Shown: positions 1 through 12,515, counted from the stretch's first letter. The stretch: DNA of 64,000 nucleotides from Melieria omissa (GCA_963971225.1 OZ020267.1:71854218-71918217), one strand, 5' to 3'. Program-made: numbers and translations. The notes: generated by a model not told the origin, from the sequence alone.

Positions 1-2357
1 AGTTAAATTAGTCATTTAATTTAGCTTGGAAGCTTGTTTTCAGTCAGCTGTCGGGTTTTGATTTGAGTAACCCCCCCCCGAAAAAAAATCCTGTCTACGG
101 GCTTGGTTGAGTGTGAATGTGCTTGTCCGATTGTGGCATTGTGCCGGCACCTCGGGCACTTTTCTTGGTGTCCAGCTGGTTGCGTGTGGCTCGTGTCAAC
201 CACTAGTGTTGTGCTATTGTTGTTGTTGTTTTTGGGCGCAGCTGCGCGTTTTATATATCGTCCCATATGTGCGGAGTCATCTACTGGATGCGGCCAATAT
301 CTCACGACCATTTACGTTGCGCAAAATGTAGCAAGTGGTGGCCGTTTTAAGACTTTTTTGCGTGCACTGCTTTTGGGCACTTTGAAGGTTGTTTTTTTTC
401 TTTTGCATGACATGAGAATTAAAAAACAGTGTAGGTTAGGTTACATTAAGTGTTTTCTGTAGATTGAGTATGAAGCGGGATTTATTTAAAAAAATTAAAT
501 GTTATTAAGTGGGCAATTCTGTATTGTTAAAAACTTCAAGGAAATTTATTTTCATTTAGAACATTTTCTCTACTTCACATCCAACAAACATCGCACCATC
601 ATCTCGAAACTTCTTTCAGCAATTTAATGCACAATTTTCCATTAAAAAGTCCAACTCTATTCACTTTAGTCTCATCAGTCTTATCGAACACAGTGTCACA
701 GCAATTCCGGGTAAACACATTTCCTGCTATAAACTTCATCGACAAATGTACAAATGCCGATAATAAAAAAAAGCCACTTTATGCCGCAGCAAAGCCATTT
801 CATTCGTTCGTCTCCTATTATTTTAGCGAAATGCCATTTTATCATATTTTTTCCATCAATTTCGTGCAACAAGCAAACAAATAAAGCCGAGAGAAAAATA
901 AGCATTTTGCATTTTACGAGATTTCCGCAGAACTTTACGGCTGGGCCGATGTGCATTTGCTGCCGGCCATCGCTGCCAACGCTCATCGCATCACATATAT
1001 TTTATTACGTTTTTATAATATCCGACGGAGAGCAGTTGGGATGCCAAAAAGGACAACTGCAAGCGGCGCCTGAATGCCAACAAAGCGCCACTCCAACATG
1101 CATAATATAAATGTCACTCGAACAAAAATAACAACAACAATAATACCAACAACATATATACAAACAAAAATATACAGACGTATGTGTGTAAACAAAAATG
1201 TATGCGCCATCAAGAAGCATTTGCAGTTTTGCGTTTTTATTCCACTGGCCACAGTACAAATGCCGAATTGGCCCCCAGACCTTCGGTGCGCCACTCAAAT
1301 GCAGTTTAAACTTTGAGCTGTCGCTTCAATTGTGCTCGTAAAAACATATACACAGAATGAGAGAGAGAGAGAGGGAGAGCAGTACACAGGACAGAGGGCA
1401 AAGAGGGCGAAAGCATTGAGTTACAGTTTGGTTGGGAAATTGTGGCAAGTGGCGCCGTTGTAATTGTTAACTTTATTCGGTTGCAGTTGACAAAAATTAC
1501 CATGCGATACGTTCAACTTTTGTGCAACATACAAACACACACATATGTACATACGCTCAAACATACAGACACCCACATATACAGATTCACAGTAAGTCAA
1601 CTGAGCTCGGCACACTGCTCACATTTCATATGCACAAATACATTTGCACAATTCAAATGAAATTTCGTGCAATGCGACACGACTGGCGACAACAACAAGT
1701 GACACATTTTGTGTGAATGAGAGTGTGAGTGTATGGGTGGGTGACTGTGTGTTTGTGTGTGTGTGCAATGTGTAATGTTGCTGACAAATTGATTAATGGC
1801 ATGACATGTGCAAATTGTGGAATCATAAAACTTTGCATGTGTGCAAAGTAGATACTGAACCCAAAGTGAGGGGAATACGTAGGAGAGAAGCTGAAGGAAG
1901 CATTGAGGATTTCTTCAATGTTGCAGATGCAGTGAAGCAGAGGGGAAAATCGCAACGATGTAATTTAAGTATGGTTTCTGATGAAATCCTATGGGAGTAG
2001 TGTGGTTTCGAATATAATCGTAGCATACTTTCCGGATGAAAAGAACCTTCAAGTAAGCAGCGCATAGTTTAATAATTTGAGAAATGCTTTAAAAACTTGT
2101 TTAATGTGCTGTTCAGTTAGTCAACTAAATTGTAAGAATTTAGTTCTCGATTGAGTTTAATGCTTTTGCTGTTCACACCAGCTCGATTAAGTTTTGATCT
2201 CAATTTAGTTGTTATCGATAATGTCATTGAACATGTTTTTGTTTTGACGGAAGAACGGTTTCTTTGTAAAAACCGTGCTTGAAAATATTTATTGAATATT
2301 TAGTAATTTTAATTCGATATCCCCAGTGATGCTCAGTTTAGCTGATTGTCTGAATAG
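1..2357. other. Non-coding AT-rich stretch with microsatellites
   Basis: I see no supportable gene here. The open frames are short, overlap on both strands and sit in low-complexity DNA. Visible local structure is a pure (GA)n run around 1359-1373, CA/TA-rich microsatellite DNA around 1525-1585, and a GT-rich run around 1722-1766. Otherwise the stretch looks like ordinary fly intergenic or intronic sequence. Confidence 0.6.
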
Positions 2358-2365
2358 GTTATATC

Positions 2366-2748
2366 CGGTGGCGGACAAAGCTTTCATTTCATTTCATTTC
2401 ATTTCATTTCATTTCATTTCATTTCATTTCATTTCATTTCATTTCATTTCATTTCATTTCATTTCATTTCATTTCATTTCATTTCATTTCATTTCATTTC
2501 ATTTCATTTCATTTCATTTCATTTCATTTCATTTCATTTCATTTCATTTATTCATTTAAACAATCATTGCACAATTAAGAATTCATCTTGTATGCCACCC
2601 GAGGCAAATTAAATATTTTAATGAATGCATTTTAATAATTATCTGAAATTTAGCGCTAATTTCAAATATTTGTTTCCTTCTTTGCCGCCCCTCCCAATAT
2701 GCCGCCCTAGGCATTTGCCTCAATAGCCTCGTGCCTTGACCACCACTG
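2366..2748. mobile_element. hAT-like MITE containing a pentanucleotide array
   Basis: The left end reads CGGTGGCGGACA and the right end, reverse-complemented, reads CAGTGGTGGTCA, so the termini are an imperfect inverted repeat. They are flanked by 8-bp near-identical direct repeats, GTTATATC at 2358-2365 and GTTATAAC at 2749-2756 (7 of 8 match). An 8-bp target duplication with CAGTGG-type ends is the hallmark of the hAT superfamily. There is no transposase, so this is a non-autonomous copy. About 44% of its length is an ATTTC array. The family assignment rests only on the ends and the duplication. Confidence 0.7.
2383..2549. repeat. (ATTTC)n pentanucleotide microsatellite, about 33 pure units
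   Basis: Roughly 167 bases are uninterrupted ATTTC/TTTCA units, with variation only at the right edge (ATTTA TTCATTTA). Purity over this length suggests recent expansion by slippage. The five-base unit has no stop codon in one frame and therefore produces a spurious FISFH-repeat frame at 2326-2559. The array lies inside the hAT-like MITE. Confidence 0.97.
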
Positions 2749-3062
2749 GTTATAACCAAACATTGCTTTCGGCAACTTCGTCTCCACAGCAGTCCAAGAA
2801 TGGCATGAAGCTTTAAAAAGTAGCACATTTTTAGGAATTTAACCCTAAAATTATGCAAAAAAAGCGCTTGAATAAAGCATATAAAACTTCCTTATTCACT
2901 TCGTTACTAAATACACTCAAATTGAAGCACACATTTAGGCGCTACTATTTTTTCTAATGTGTAAGGAACGTTCAAATTAGCCCATGAACATTTTTATTGC
3001 TTTTATTGGTTAGTAATTTCAATAAAGATAAAGTTATAGAAAGGCGGGAATGTAGGTGGGAC

Positions 3063-3797
3063 TTAAGGGGGTCGTCTAGTGTGACGGGTCAAAAAAATCG
3101 TTTTTGTTTTTTTTTCATAAATCACTTCTAAAACATGTTTAGAAGACGTGTATAAATGGATTTTTGTAAATTCGAAGCCGTTATCAAGTTGCACTTGTAA
3201 ACCGGAGTAGGTATGCGGAGCGCATACCTCCAACTTCCAACTTAAAAACGCGTTTTTCTCAAAACACGTTTTTTCAAAACTGCTGCCACGATATCTCAAA
3301 AACTATTTAACTATTAATGCTCAACTTTTTACACCATCTTGAGTACATGTCCAACTACAAATTAAGCTAAAAGAATTAAGATTGCTTCGTTACTTTTTTT
3401 TTTCTTCAATTATATGCACGTGAAAAATAGTCGAAAAACTCATATTTTTTTATGTTTAGGCAAAAAAATACTTTTTTTTGGAATTCGAACTTTCTTTTAG
3501 CTCAATTTGCAGTTTGAAGTCTCAGGAATGAAATGGCGTTTGGTTTTTTGATTTCAGATAATCACAACGCCCAGAATCATGGCAGCAGTGGAGCAACTTT
3601 TTTTTTTACGTCTTCCTGTTGAGTGGTGTAACTCCGATACTAATCAATAGATTGGCTTCAAATAATTATAAAACTTTGTCGATATGTACTCAAAGAAGAA
3701 ATAAAATTCAAAAGTTATTTTACTTGAACGGTTTTTTTAATAATGACTGTCAAAAAAGGCATAAAAATACGGCCTTCACACTAGACGACCCCCTTAA
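3063..3797. mobile_element. TTAA-flanked MITE with 18-bp perfect terminal inverted repeats
   Basis: The 727-bp element at 3067-3793 begins GGGGGTCGTCTAGTGTGA and ends with its exact reverse complement. Both ends are bordered by TTAA (3063-3066 and 3794-3797), and the symmetry extends one base further on each side. A TTAA target is typical of the piggyBac superfamily, although the GGGGGTC terminus is not the classical CCC start. No transposase frame is visible in the AT-rich interior, so it is non-autonomous. Confidence 0.85.
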
Positions 3798-4680
3798 GCC
3801 TTTGTAGACTGGCTTGAGCCTTCCTCATTGCATTGCATGGCAGCGAGACACACTTTCACTAGCGACTGTTTGCGTTGTACCAGAAGATAGCTGTTTCTAG
3901 CCACAGACAAAATCAGTTCACAGTGGTCTTCTTGCTGTTAGGTTTGCAGTGGCTCCAGGAACGTTCCAAAGATTCTAGATTTCAGTTAGTCCTAAGAATT
4001 AAGACGCAGAAGCTCATCCCTCCGAAGGATCATACTGCCAAGGCACATATGACCATACCGTTCAAAAGCTGGACACCCACATATGGCAATTTTCGAATCA
4101 CTCTTTCCTAAGGCCAGCAGGTAAGTCATTCTGCTGGGTCGAAGCTATTCAATGACAGTGAGGCACAAAAAGTAATATGATGAAAATAATTACCTAAAGA
4201 TAGCGACATCATAAACTTCTCACTTCCATATGGACACTTAAGGAAGGTTGGAGTGGCTAGACATTCAATTTTTAAGTAAGCTTTTCCGGTGTAGGCTGCC
4301 ACTTTAAGCTAACTAAACTCTATACTAGATGCCGATTATGGCTGAAAATGTTTAAAAAAGAAATAAAAAAACGCAAATGAATATGAAGACGTTTCCTCAA
4401 TGCTGAAACTTGCTATTTTGATGTCCAAGAGAGATAAAAGTCACCAAAGCAAAAGTTGACAGAAAAACTTAAGAAAATACAGAAATTCAAAAATGAAATA
4501 TACTGTTTTAATAGATTATGTTGCAAACAGTCCAAAAAAAGTATTAACTAGGAATTATGACGGTTTTGAAAATAGTTTTGAATGTTATTTTTAACCAATT
4601 TTGGCAAATTTTTCATACGGTTCGAAACTTTATGTATGTGTTGCTCGAAACCACATTTTACACTTATTAACATGTTTACA
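3798..4680. other. Unassigned stretch, no gene recognised
   Basis: The 3800-4110 part is less AT-rich than its surroundings and contains a 78-codon frame (3875-4111), but I recognise no domain in it. The rest is AT-rich single-copy-looking sequence leading into the 148-bp tandem array. It may be a decayed mobile-element remnant. Confidence 0.4.
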
Positions 4681-5412
4681 GTTGAAAGAAGAACCTCAAA
4701 GAAGAAGTAGAAAACGAAGAAGAAGAAAAGTTGGAGAATGATTTTAGAACGAAATTTTACGTACCTTTTGCTGGCAACTATTTTTTACTCTCATTATGTC
4801 TCAAGTTGAGAGAAGAAGCAAAGATAAGAAGAAGAAAGACAATAGAAAAGTTTGAGACTGATTTAAGAACGAACGGGTTAAACAATTTTAGAATGAAATT
4901 TTACGTACATTTTGCTGGAAACTACGTTTTTCTCTCCTTATCATGTTCCAAGTTGAAAGAAGAAGTAGATAGAAGAAGAAGGAGGGGAAAAAAATCAAAA
5001 ATAGAAGTTAGACAATGAGCTAAGAATGAACGGGTTAAACGATATTAGAACGAAATTTTACGTACATTTTGTTGGAAACTACGTTTTACTCTCCTTATCA
5101 TGTTCAAAGTTGAGAGAAGAAACAGAGAGAAGAAGAAGGAGGGACAAAAAGAAAAAGAGAAGTTAGACAATGATTTAAGAATGAAAACGATTTTAGAACA
5201 AAATTTTACGTACAATTTTGCTGGAAACTACGTTATGCTCTCCTTATCATGTTTCAAGTTGCGAGAAGAAGCAAAGATAAGAAGAAGAAAGAAAAAAGAT
5301 AAGTTTGAGACTGATTTAAGAACGAACGGGTTAAACGATTTTAGAATGAAATTTTACATACATTTTGCTGAAAACTATGTTTTACACATATTATCATGTG
5401 CCAAGGAAGAAA
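4681..5412 (+). repeat. Tandem array of about 148 bp, five diverged units
   Basis: The motif GAAATTTTACGTAC recurs near 4751, 4895, 5052, 5200 (AAAATTTTACGTAC) and 5348, giving spacings of 144, 157, 148 and 148. Each unit carries a purine-rich AGAAGAAGA block, a 'tttgctggaaacta' block and an AACGGGTTAAACGAT block. The units stay mostly open in one frame across 4731-5018 and again 5100-5423, encoding repeated FYVHFAGNYV and KLREEAKIRRRK segments. The breaks between these frames and the lack of any known family argue for a satellite rather than a gene. Confidence 0.9.
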
Positions 5413-7030
5413 ACTACACTTAAAAACAATAATGCATTCAAATAATATGTTTTCAAAACAATCAAAAAGCAGAATGACTGCGCTTTACTGATATTCAAAA
5501 TCGCACAGTACAATGTAATCACACTTATTGTATTTTCATTGCGCATACCAAGCACACACACACACACATATATATCTACGCCAAGCACTTAACTCACTTT
5601 GTGGCTACAATGTGGCGTTTGTTGTTGTTGTGCGGCGGCATATCTGCAATATTGCATCGTTCACAATCAATTCAATTTACAGAAAAATTACTACAATTAC
5701 TTTCCGCTTCCATTTGCACACGCCCACCAACAAAAACAACAACAACAAAACATTCAAAAAGACACCAACTCTGCTACGAACTCCTACTCCACCGCCGACA
5801 CGAATCCAACACATAACTGCACACACACACACACACATAGCTGTGTGTGTAATCTGCCAGGCACACAACTTGATCCTTGCACTTTTCTTGCGCACCGCCA
5901 ACAACGCAGCAAAGCGGCTACGACCGAGCAACAGAGCAACGGAGCAACCATCGGCACAACGTCGTAATGGCAATGCGATTGCAAAGTGAAATTTCTTTAT
6001 AAAGAAAAAGAGCGTAAAGTTTTTTATTTATGGCATTTTCGCTGAAGCGCAACGATGATGTTGCACACACATACATACACACACGTACACACATTTCTGC
6101 TTTTGTGTTTTTTTATATTTCTTTTTTTGTAGTCTTGTAATGCGAGTTTTATATGTTGCGCTCTCATTGCAGCTGGCTGACTGGCCGTGTGCGATGCGTT
6201 CGAGGGGTTTGGCGTTGAGTAAAAAGAATTTTAACTTTTCACTTTATGTTATTTACTTTTTGTTGAATATGAAAGCTGTCCGTTGGGAGCTGTGCCGACA
6301 GCTGAATACTGCAACTGGACCATGGAGCAGATGGCCAATGGCGGATGAACAAAGCGATGCGCCGCTCACGGGCCCAGGCCAGGGCGGGTCAGGCCAATGA
6401 ACGCAAAGAAGACGTAAGTGTGAGATAAGCAAATATCCAGTGGGCATAAGTGCTCAGGTAAGGATTTACCTGCACAAATGTATTCATACATATAACCGTA
6501 TTGAATAAACATTGAAGGAGTCATTGATGTGCGGAGGGGGGGGAGGCAAATGAGCAAAGTTTGTTCAAAGATGTTTGGAATATTTGCTCAGGTCGAAAAA
6601 TTAGCATTAATATTTTTTTTGTATTTATAATGAGTTTTATAAAAAGAATACATTCTCAAAGGTTGATGGAGTTTTTAAATCGGCTGCCTTAGTTTCAATA
6701 AAAATATAAATTTTACTAAAATAAGTTGTAAATATTTAGGGAGCAACACACACATAGGAAGACCGGCATTTTGCTTAACTACGTTGGGGACAATTTTCCA
6801 CATGAATAACATTCTTTTTGACCAAATTTTTATTAAAAACCTTAAAAAAATATTCTTTTTTCTATCAAATGACAGTTGGTTTATATAAAACTTCTAGCAG
6901 GAACCAGCAATGTGGTTCGCATGATTTTTGTGATTTCGTTCAAATAACCTTTACTGGTTTTATGGTTTTAACTTCTAACAAATTTGTCACCTTGTCTAAT
7001 GTTGGTTTTAAAACATAATCAAAACATGCA
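5413..7030. other. Non-coding stretch with CA microsatellites
   Basis: CA runs occur near 5551-5569, 5818-5838 and 6064-6092, and CAA-rich sequence at 5725-5750. Frames such as 5528-5989 translate to THTHTH and QQQ strings and overlap equally long frames on the other strand, so I do not call a gene. No splice-supported exon could be recognised. Confidence 0.5.
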
Positions 7031-7039
7031 ATAAATAAT

Positions 7040-10000
7040 TGTGACTTGAAGTACTCACTCCAGGTCTGAAGTCAATGGGCCCGAAAAATCATAATTCTCT
7101 TAACTCTTTGGTGACCTCAAACGATTTTAATGAAACATACTTGTCCAACTATTTCTCATTTCAAATACTTTTAACTTATTTGAAGTCAACAGGCCCATTA
7201 AATCCAGTTTGCTGAGCAAAATGTTAACCCATTGTTGACCACGTCAGATTTTGAGTTTCAAAAAGTGAAGCCCATGTGTCGAATTGTTTCTCATTAAAAG
7301 TACTTTCACCAAGTTTGAAGTCAAAAGGCCCAACAAATCTTGTTTCTCCATATAAACTCTTAACCCATTGTTGACCACCTCAGTTTTTGATTTCCAAAAA
7401 GTTTGAAGTTATTTCTCACTAAGAGTACTTTCACCAAGTTTGAAGTCAAAAGTCCTATTAATTCATATTTTTCTACAGTGTCTCCACAAAAATTTTAACC
7501 CGTCGATGACTTAATAAATGTTAAAAAAATAAATAAATGACCCCGTTAGATTGTTTCTTAACAAATTATTTCTCATTTGGAGCAGCTTTACCATATTTAA
7601 AGTAAACAAAACCTATTGAATCAGTTCTCCCCATACAAACACTTAACCCATTTATGATTAAGTCAGATTTTGATTTTCTCAAAAAGGCGAAAATATGTCT
7701 CAAATGAATACTCATTTGGAACACTTTTACCAAGTTTGAAGTCTATGGTTCCATTAATTTAAGTTTTTCACAGTTTTTCCATATACAATTTTAACCCATT
7801 TTTGACTTCGTCAGAATTTGATTTTCAAAACAAATTAAAAAAAAGATGGAAAATACATACGAGTAAAATTATTTCATATGTGAAATACTTTCACCATGTT
7901 TAAAGTTAAAAGGCCCACAAACTCTTGTTTCTTCATATAAACTTTTAACCCATTGTTGACCTCGTCAGATTTTGTTTTTCATAAAAATTTAAAACATGTG
8001 TTGAATAACTTCTGCTCTGGAGTATTTGCACCAAGTTTAATAGGTCCATCGGTTCATGTTTCTCTTTAACAGTTTTCCCGTACACGAACATTAACCCATC
8101 GTTGACCCCGTTAGATTTGTTTTTCATAAAAATGAAAAACACGTCAACTTATTTTACACATGAACCAACTTTGAAGTGAAAAGGCCTACAAAATCTTGTT
8201 TTTCCATATAAATTTTAACCCATTGTTGACCTCGTTAAATTTTTGTTTTAAAAGAAAGGGGAAAACACGTGTCATATAAGTTTTTGATTTTAAGTATTTA
8301 AACCAAGTTTAAAGTTAATAGGTCCATCGGTTAATGTTTTTTAATAGTTTTGCTGTACAAGAATTTTAACCCATTGTTGGCACTGTAAAATTTTGTTTTT
8401 CAAATAAATGAAAGACACTTGTCGAACTATGTCATATGTTTAGTACTCCAAATATGAAATCAAAAGGCCCAAAAAACCTGCTCTTTCATCACAATTTTAA
8501 CCCATCGTTGACCCATCAGATTGTGTTTTATACAAATTCGACAAGTGTCGAATAACTTTTGATTTAGAGTATTTGAATCAAGTTTGAAGTTAATGTTAAA
8601 GTTTTTTTAATAGTTTTGCCCTATACCAACCTTAACCCTTTGTTGACACTGTAAGATTTTGATTAAAAAAAAATGAAAGACACGTGTCGAACTATGTCAC
8701 ACGTGAAGTACTCCAAGTATGAAGTCAAAAGTTCCACAAAACCTGTTCTTTCATATACAATTTTAACCCATCGTTGACCCCGTCAGATTTTGTTTTCTAT
8801 AAAAATGAAAAACTAGTGTGGAATAACTTTTGATTAAGAGTATTTGAATCAAGTTTAAAGTTAATGTTAAAGTTTTTTTTAATAGTTTTGCCATATACAA
8901 ATCTTAACCCATCGCTGACTGTGTCAGATTTTGGTTTTGATAAAATAAAAAATATGAAACGAACACGAAGTTATTAAGAAACGAACTTTCACCAAGTTTG
9001 AAGTAAAAAACCCATTAAATCTCGCCTCACAGCACAAACTTTTAACATCTTGTTCAATTTACATTTAATTAAATTTTGGTTTGAAAAAATAAACAAAAGT
9101 TTTAGTAAGGGAGAGGGCTGGGTTGTGAACCAGGCTGGGGTGTGAACCATTGCCGTTTTTTCTTTCCCTAATTGACATATCGCCAATCTTTCAACTGTCA
9201 ATTTTGTCTTATGATATGACTCTGCTTTTGTGGTTACACCGAAGTACAAACACGTATTGCTTGTGGCAGCAATCGAGTTTGAAAGACATCGTGTTTGAAA
9301 ATCGACTGCGAAAACTTGTTGGCTTTTTTTTTAAGTGCTATCCAAGTGACTGAGCTTATTGCAAAAAGTCTGTGTAATACATGTTTATTTAGTGTTTTGA
9401 TTCTATTTTACGATGCAATATTTGTTTATGTCGAATTATGATTGGAAGTGTCGTTTATTTTAAAGTTTCCAAAATGGCATCGTGGTTGGGCTGTGAACCA
9501 CTGAGGTGGCTGGGTTATGAACCACCTGTTTTTCGTACTACATTTGTTCTAACACTGTCAAATATGGACGGATATATAAAAATAAAGTCATTTTATATAA
9601 TTTCACTCGATTTCGTTGTGTTCACTTGAAGTGAGCCAATACGAGAACACGTTCGTATTTCACATGCAAACATTCCGACACAGATTAGGATGAAAATTTA
9701 AAAAATTGAGCAGTTTCATTCATTGCGATTTTTTGGCCTAAGAAGCGTCATTATAACTTTTTTTCACCTCTTGAGGCTTCCTGATTAAATAAATTCTCAA
9801 TGTACTTAAAAATTATGAGTGTTTTCTTCGTATTTTCTGACTTTAATAGGGATTTTCCAGATGGTTCACAACCCAGCCACTTTTTTGAAAAAGCGAAAAA
9901 TCACGTTCTCAGAAAATTGCACGTAGAGAGTTAAATTTCAATCAAAACGGTAATCTGTCTTCATAACAAAGTTGCGTTATATATTCACCTTTCCAACGGT

Positions 10001-10800
10001 ATCTTCGATTTTTCGATATCTTTATTCTGTGAAAAGTTAGAGCCAAAAAACAAAACCCGGTTCACACCCCAGCCCTCTCCCTTACTTTTTTCAAATGCTT
10101 TAACAAAATTTGACTTCAATAGGTGAAGTCAAGTCATGAACCATATTTTTTTTCATAGTTATCTTGCAAATCTTGTAAACCTTAACCCATTGCTGATCGT
10201 GTGAAATTTTGATTTAAAAAAAAACAAAATTTTTTTGTCAAGTTATGTTTGATTTCGAATAAACTCACAAAGTTTAAAATCAATAGTTTGAAAAAAAAAA
10301 ATAAAAAAGTTTAATTATTTTTTATTTCAAATGTTTTAACCAAATTTGAATTCAACAGGTTTATGGTTCATGTTTTTTTATTTTAGCTTGAAAAAAATAA
10401 ATTTTAAATTAAAATTTAGTTAAAAAAAAGAAAAAAAGTTTATTTATTTATTATTTTCAACAGGTTTATGGTTCATGTTTTTTTTATTTTAGCTTGAAAA
10501 GAATAAATTTTAAATTAAATTTAGTTAAAAAAAAGGAAAAAGTTTAATTATTTTTTATTTTAAATGTTTTAACCAAATTTGAATTCAATAGGTTCATGGT
10601 TAATATTCTTTAACAGCTTGTCTATAAACCTTAACCCTGACCGGGTAAAATTTTGATTAAAAAAAAAAATGAAAAATTTGTGTCAAATAATTTTTGATTT
10701 CAAATAATCTCACTAAGTTTGAAATCAGTAAATAATTTAGGTTTTTTCATACATAAATTTAACCCTTCGTTGACCTCGTTTAGACCCCGAATTTCATACA
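7040..10800. repeat. Large satellite array, unit about 130-155 bp, split by a transposon
   Basis: A phrase close to TTTTAACCCATTGTTGACC recurs near 7224, 7359, 7494, 7641, 7790, 7945, 8089, 8213, 8363, 8493, 8629, 8762 and 8905. It reappears in degraded form near 10180, 10628 and 10758. Each unit also carries a CAAGTTTGAAGTCAA block and a GGCCCA(A/T)..AAATC block. I count roughly 14 units on the left and four or five decayed, A/T-expanded units on the right. The array is interrupted by the TIR element at 9108-10082. It has no coding capacity. Confidence 0.93.
9108..10082. mobile_element. TIR transposon inserted in the satellite, internal copies of the terminal motif
   Basis: The left end reads AGGGAGAGGGCTGGGTTGTG. 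The right end, reverse-complemented, reads AGGGAGAGGGCTGGGGTGTG, and the match continues through AACC. Both ends are bordered by TA (9106-9107 and 10083-10084), compatible with a Tc1/mariner-like target; the palindromic extension AGTA..TACT leaves the exact boundary open. The core GGCTGGG(T/G)TGTGAACCA also occurs inside the element, at about 9132-9150, 9487-9500 and 9508-9524 (direct) and 9861-9880 (inverted). No transposase was recognised in the interior. Satellite units continue on both sides. Confidence 0.8.
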
Positions 10801-12510
10801 TTAAAATTAAATTTATAAAGTTAAAATTTAATGCTTCATGTTTATAACTTCAGTGGTTTGCGCTGTTCGATGATGAAGCAGTCAGTCAGTCAGTCAGTCA
10901 GTCAGTTATCAGTCAGAGCAAACAGTAAATAAAATGAATAGTTATGTGTTGTTATTGTAATTTAAATTTCAATTCTCCTTACACACCCACACACACACAA
11001 TTCGTTTGGAAAATTCAAATATGCTGCATCCGTCTCCGCAGCTGAGTGGAAAATTACGTAAAACAACGTTAGCATTATACAATTTCCGTTCGCTTGCTTT
11101 GCACAACAACAACAACCATCACAACAACTACAACACTAGTCACAAAATTATTGCTGATTGTGTAAATTTTCATCATCTACATAACTTTGCCGCTCACATT
11201 GCCCATTCAGTTTTCAATTCACCTTCGGCAACAGCAACAACAAGAACAACGTTGTTGCTATTCATTTGTTCCTTCATTATTTGGCAACAGCCAAACTCGA
11301 ATTTCCCCAGAAAGACGAGCAATTTCCTTTCAAATGTTATTAATTGCAAATTAGCGTTAAGCAAAAGTTTCCCCGCGCGAACATGCACAACATAATTCAA
11401 TAAGCTGCAACAATGCGCGGGGCGAGTTGCAAAACTGAAATAATCTACTCAAGCTTACACCAAGGAAATCAATTCGGTAGCAATGAAAAAAAAACGAAAA
11501 TAATTTTTCATACATAAATTGAATAGAATGGCCGCAAAGTGTGAGAGAACGAACGATTACATATGAGTAGAGCGGCCAGAAGAAGAATAGGCGGAAAAGT
11601 GCGCGCACTTGCAGAAATCTTTAGAAAACTGCATAAAGTATTTCCTAATAAAATTATGTGCTGCATATTTGCGCAGCTCTGGCAGCGAGCGTTGCGCTGT
11701 TGCTGACAATTTTCGGGCATAAATAAGAAAGTTTCACACAAAGCATTGAGCTGCTGCAGCTGCAATTGCGATAAGTTTATGTGCACTCCACATGCGGGCG
11801 GAATTAGCAAGAAGCCCAACGCGCAAGGACGACGGCAAGAAATCCGCCTGTGACTTTTGAAAGTTTCGTCTGTGTGTGTGCGTGCGTTGCTTTTTGCTTC
11901 TGACTCGGCATTGCCTGTGTGTGCGCTTATCGACACTTTGGCGCGCGTTTTCATATGGCAGATGTCCTTGATAAATTTTATTTTTTGGAGAATTATCGCC
12001 CGCCTGCCGTTAGATGATAATACGTGCTGCTGCAATGGATTGAAGCCGCCACGACAATCACAAGAATGAGGCTCGGTGGGGGGAGTGTGAGGGGGCGGGG
12101 CGCAATTTGGCGCAATTGTTTTTCTTAAAGCGAGAGTAAAGTTTTCACCGCTGCTGTGGCTGGCAAATTATTCCCGCTGCTTGTGTAAAACTTTGCAAAT
12201 TTTTTTGCTTGCATTGCTTTGAAATTGTTTGACTTTGCTGCTGCGTGAAAAAATTTTATTAGAATTTCTTTTTTTGGAAAATAATTTTTTTAATAGCAAA
12301 AAGTTGTCGAAGTTGCAGCGCACAGAAATATTTTACGAAAAAACAAAATTAGTTTTAGAAGGATGTTTTTTTTTTAATTGAAATTTTATATAAAAATACA
12401 AATATTTGAATAATATTTGTTTTGATCAGCGATGGAATTTGATTAACTGGAAGAAGGGTGTCTGAACCGAAAATTATGCTCAAATATGAATGAAGTAAAG
12501 TTTGAACTTA
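10801..12510. other. Non-coding stretch; (CAGT)7 at 10879-10906
   Basis: A clean (CAGT)n microsatellite of seven units lies at 10879-10906. The 11000-12100 part is richer in GC and in CAACAA motifs and has long frames on both strands (for example 11006-11395 plus and 11508-12035 minus). These mirror one another, lack recognisable domains and have low-complexity composition. It could be UTR or regulatory DNA of an unseen gene, but I cannot support an exon. Confidence 0.45.
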
Positions 12511-12515
12511 CAATT

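Noticed and set aside
2326..2559. 77-codon frame made of repeated FISFH
   Set aside because: It is only the translation of the ATTTC microsatellite.
5528..5989. 153-codon plus-strand frame
   Set aside because: It reads CA and CAA microsatellites (THTHTH, NNNN), is overlapped by equally long frames on both strands, and has no domain.
11508..12035. 175-codon minus-strand frame
   Set aside because: Mirrored by open frames on the plus strand, no recognisable domain or splice partner; composition does not stand out from the flanks as the 51243-51764 gene does.
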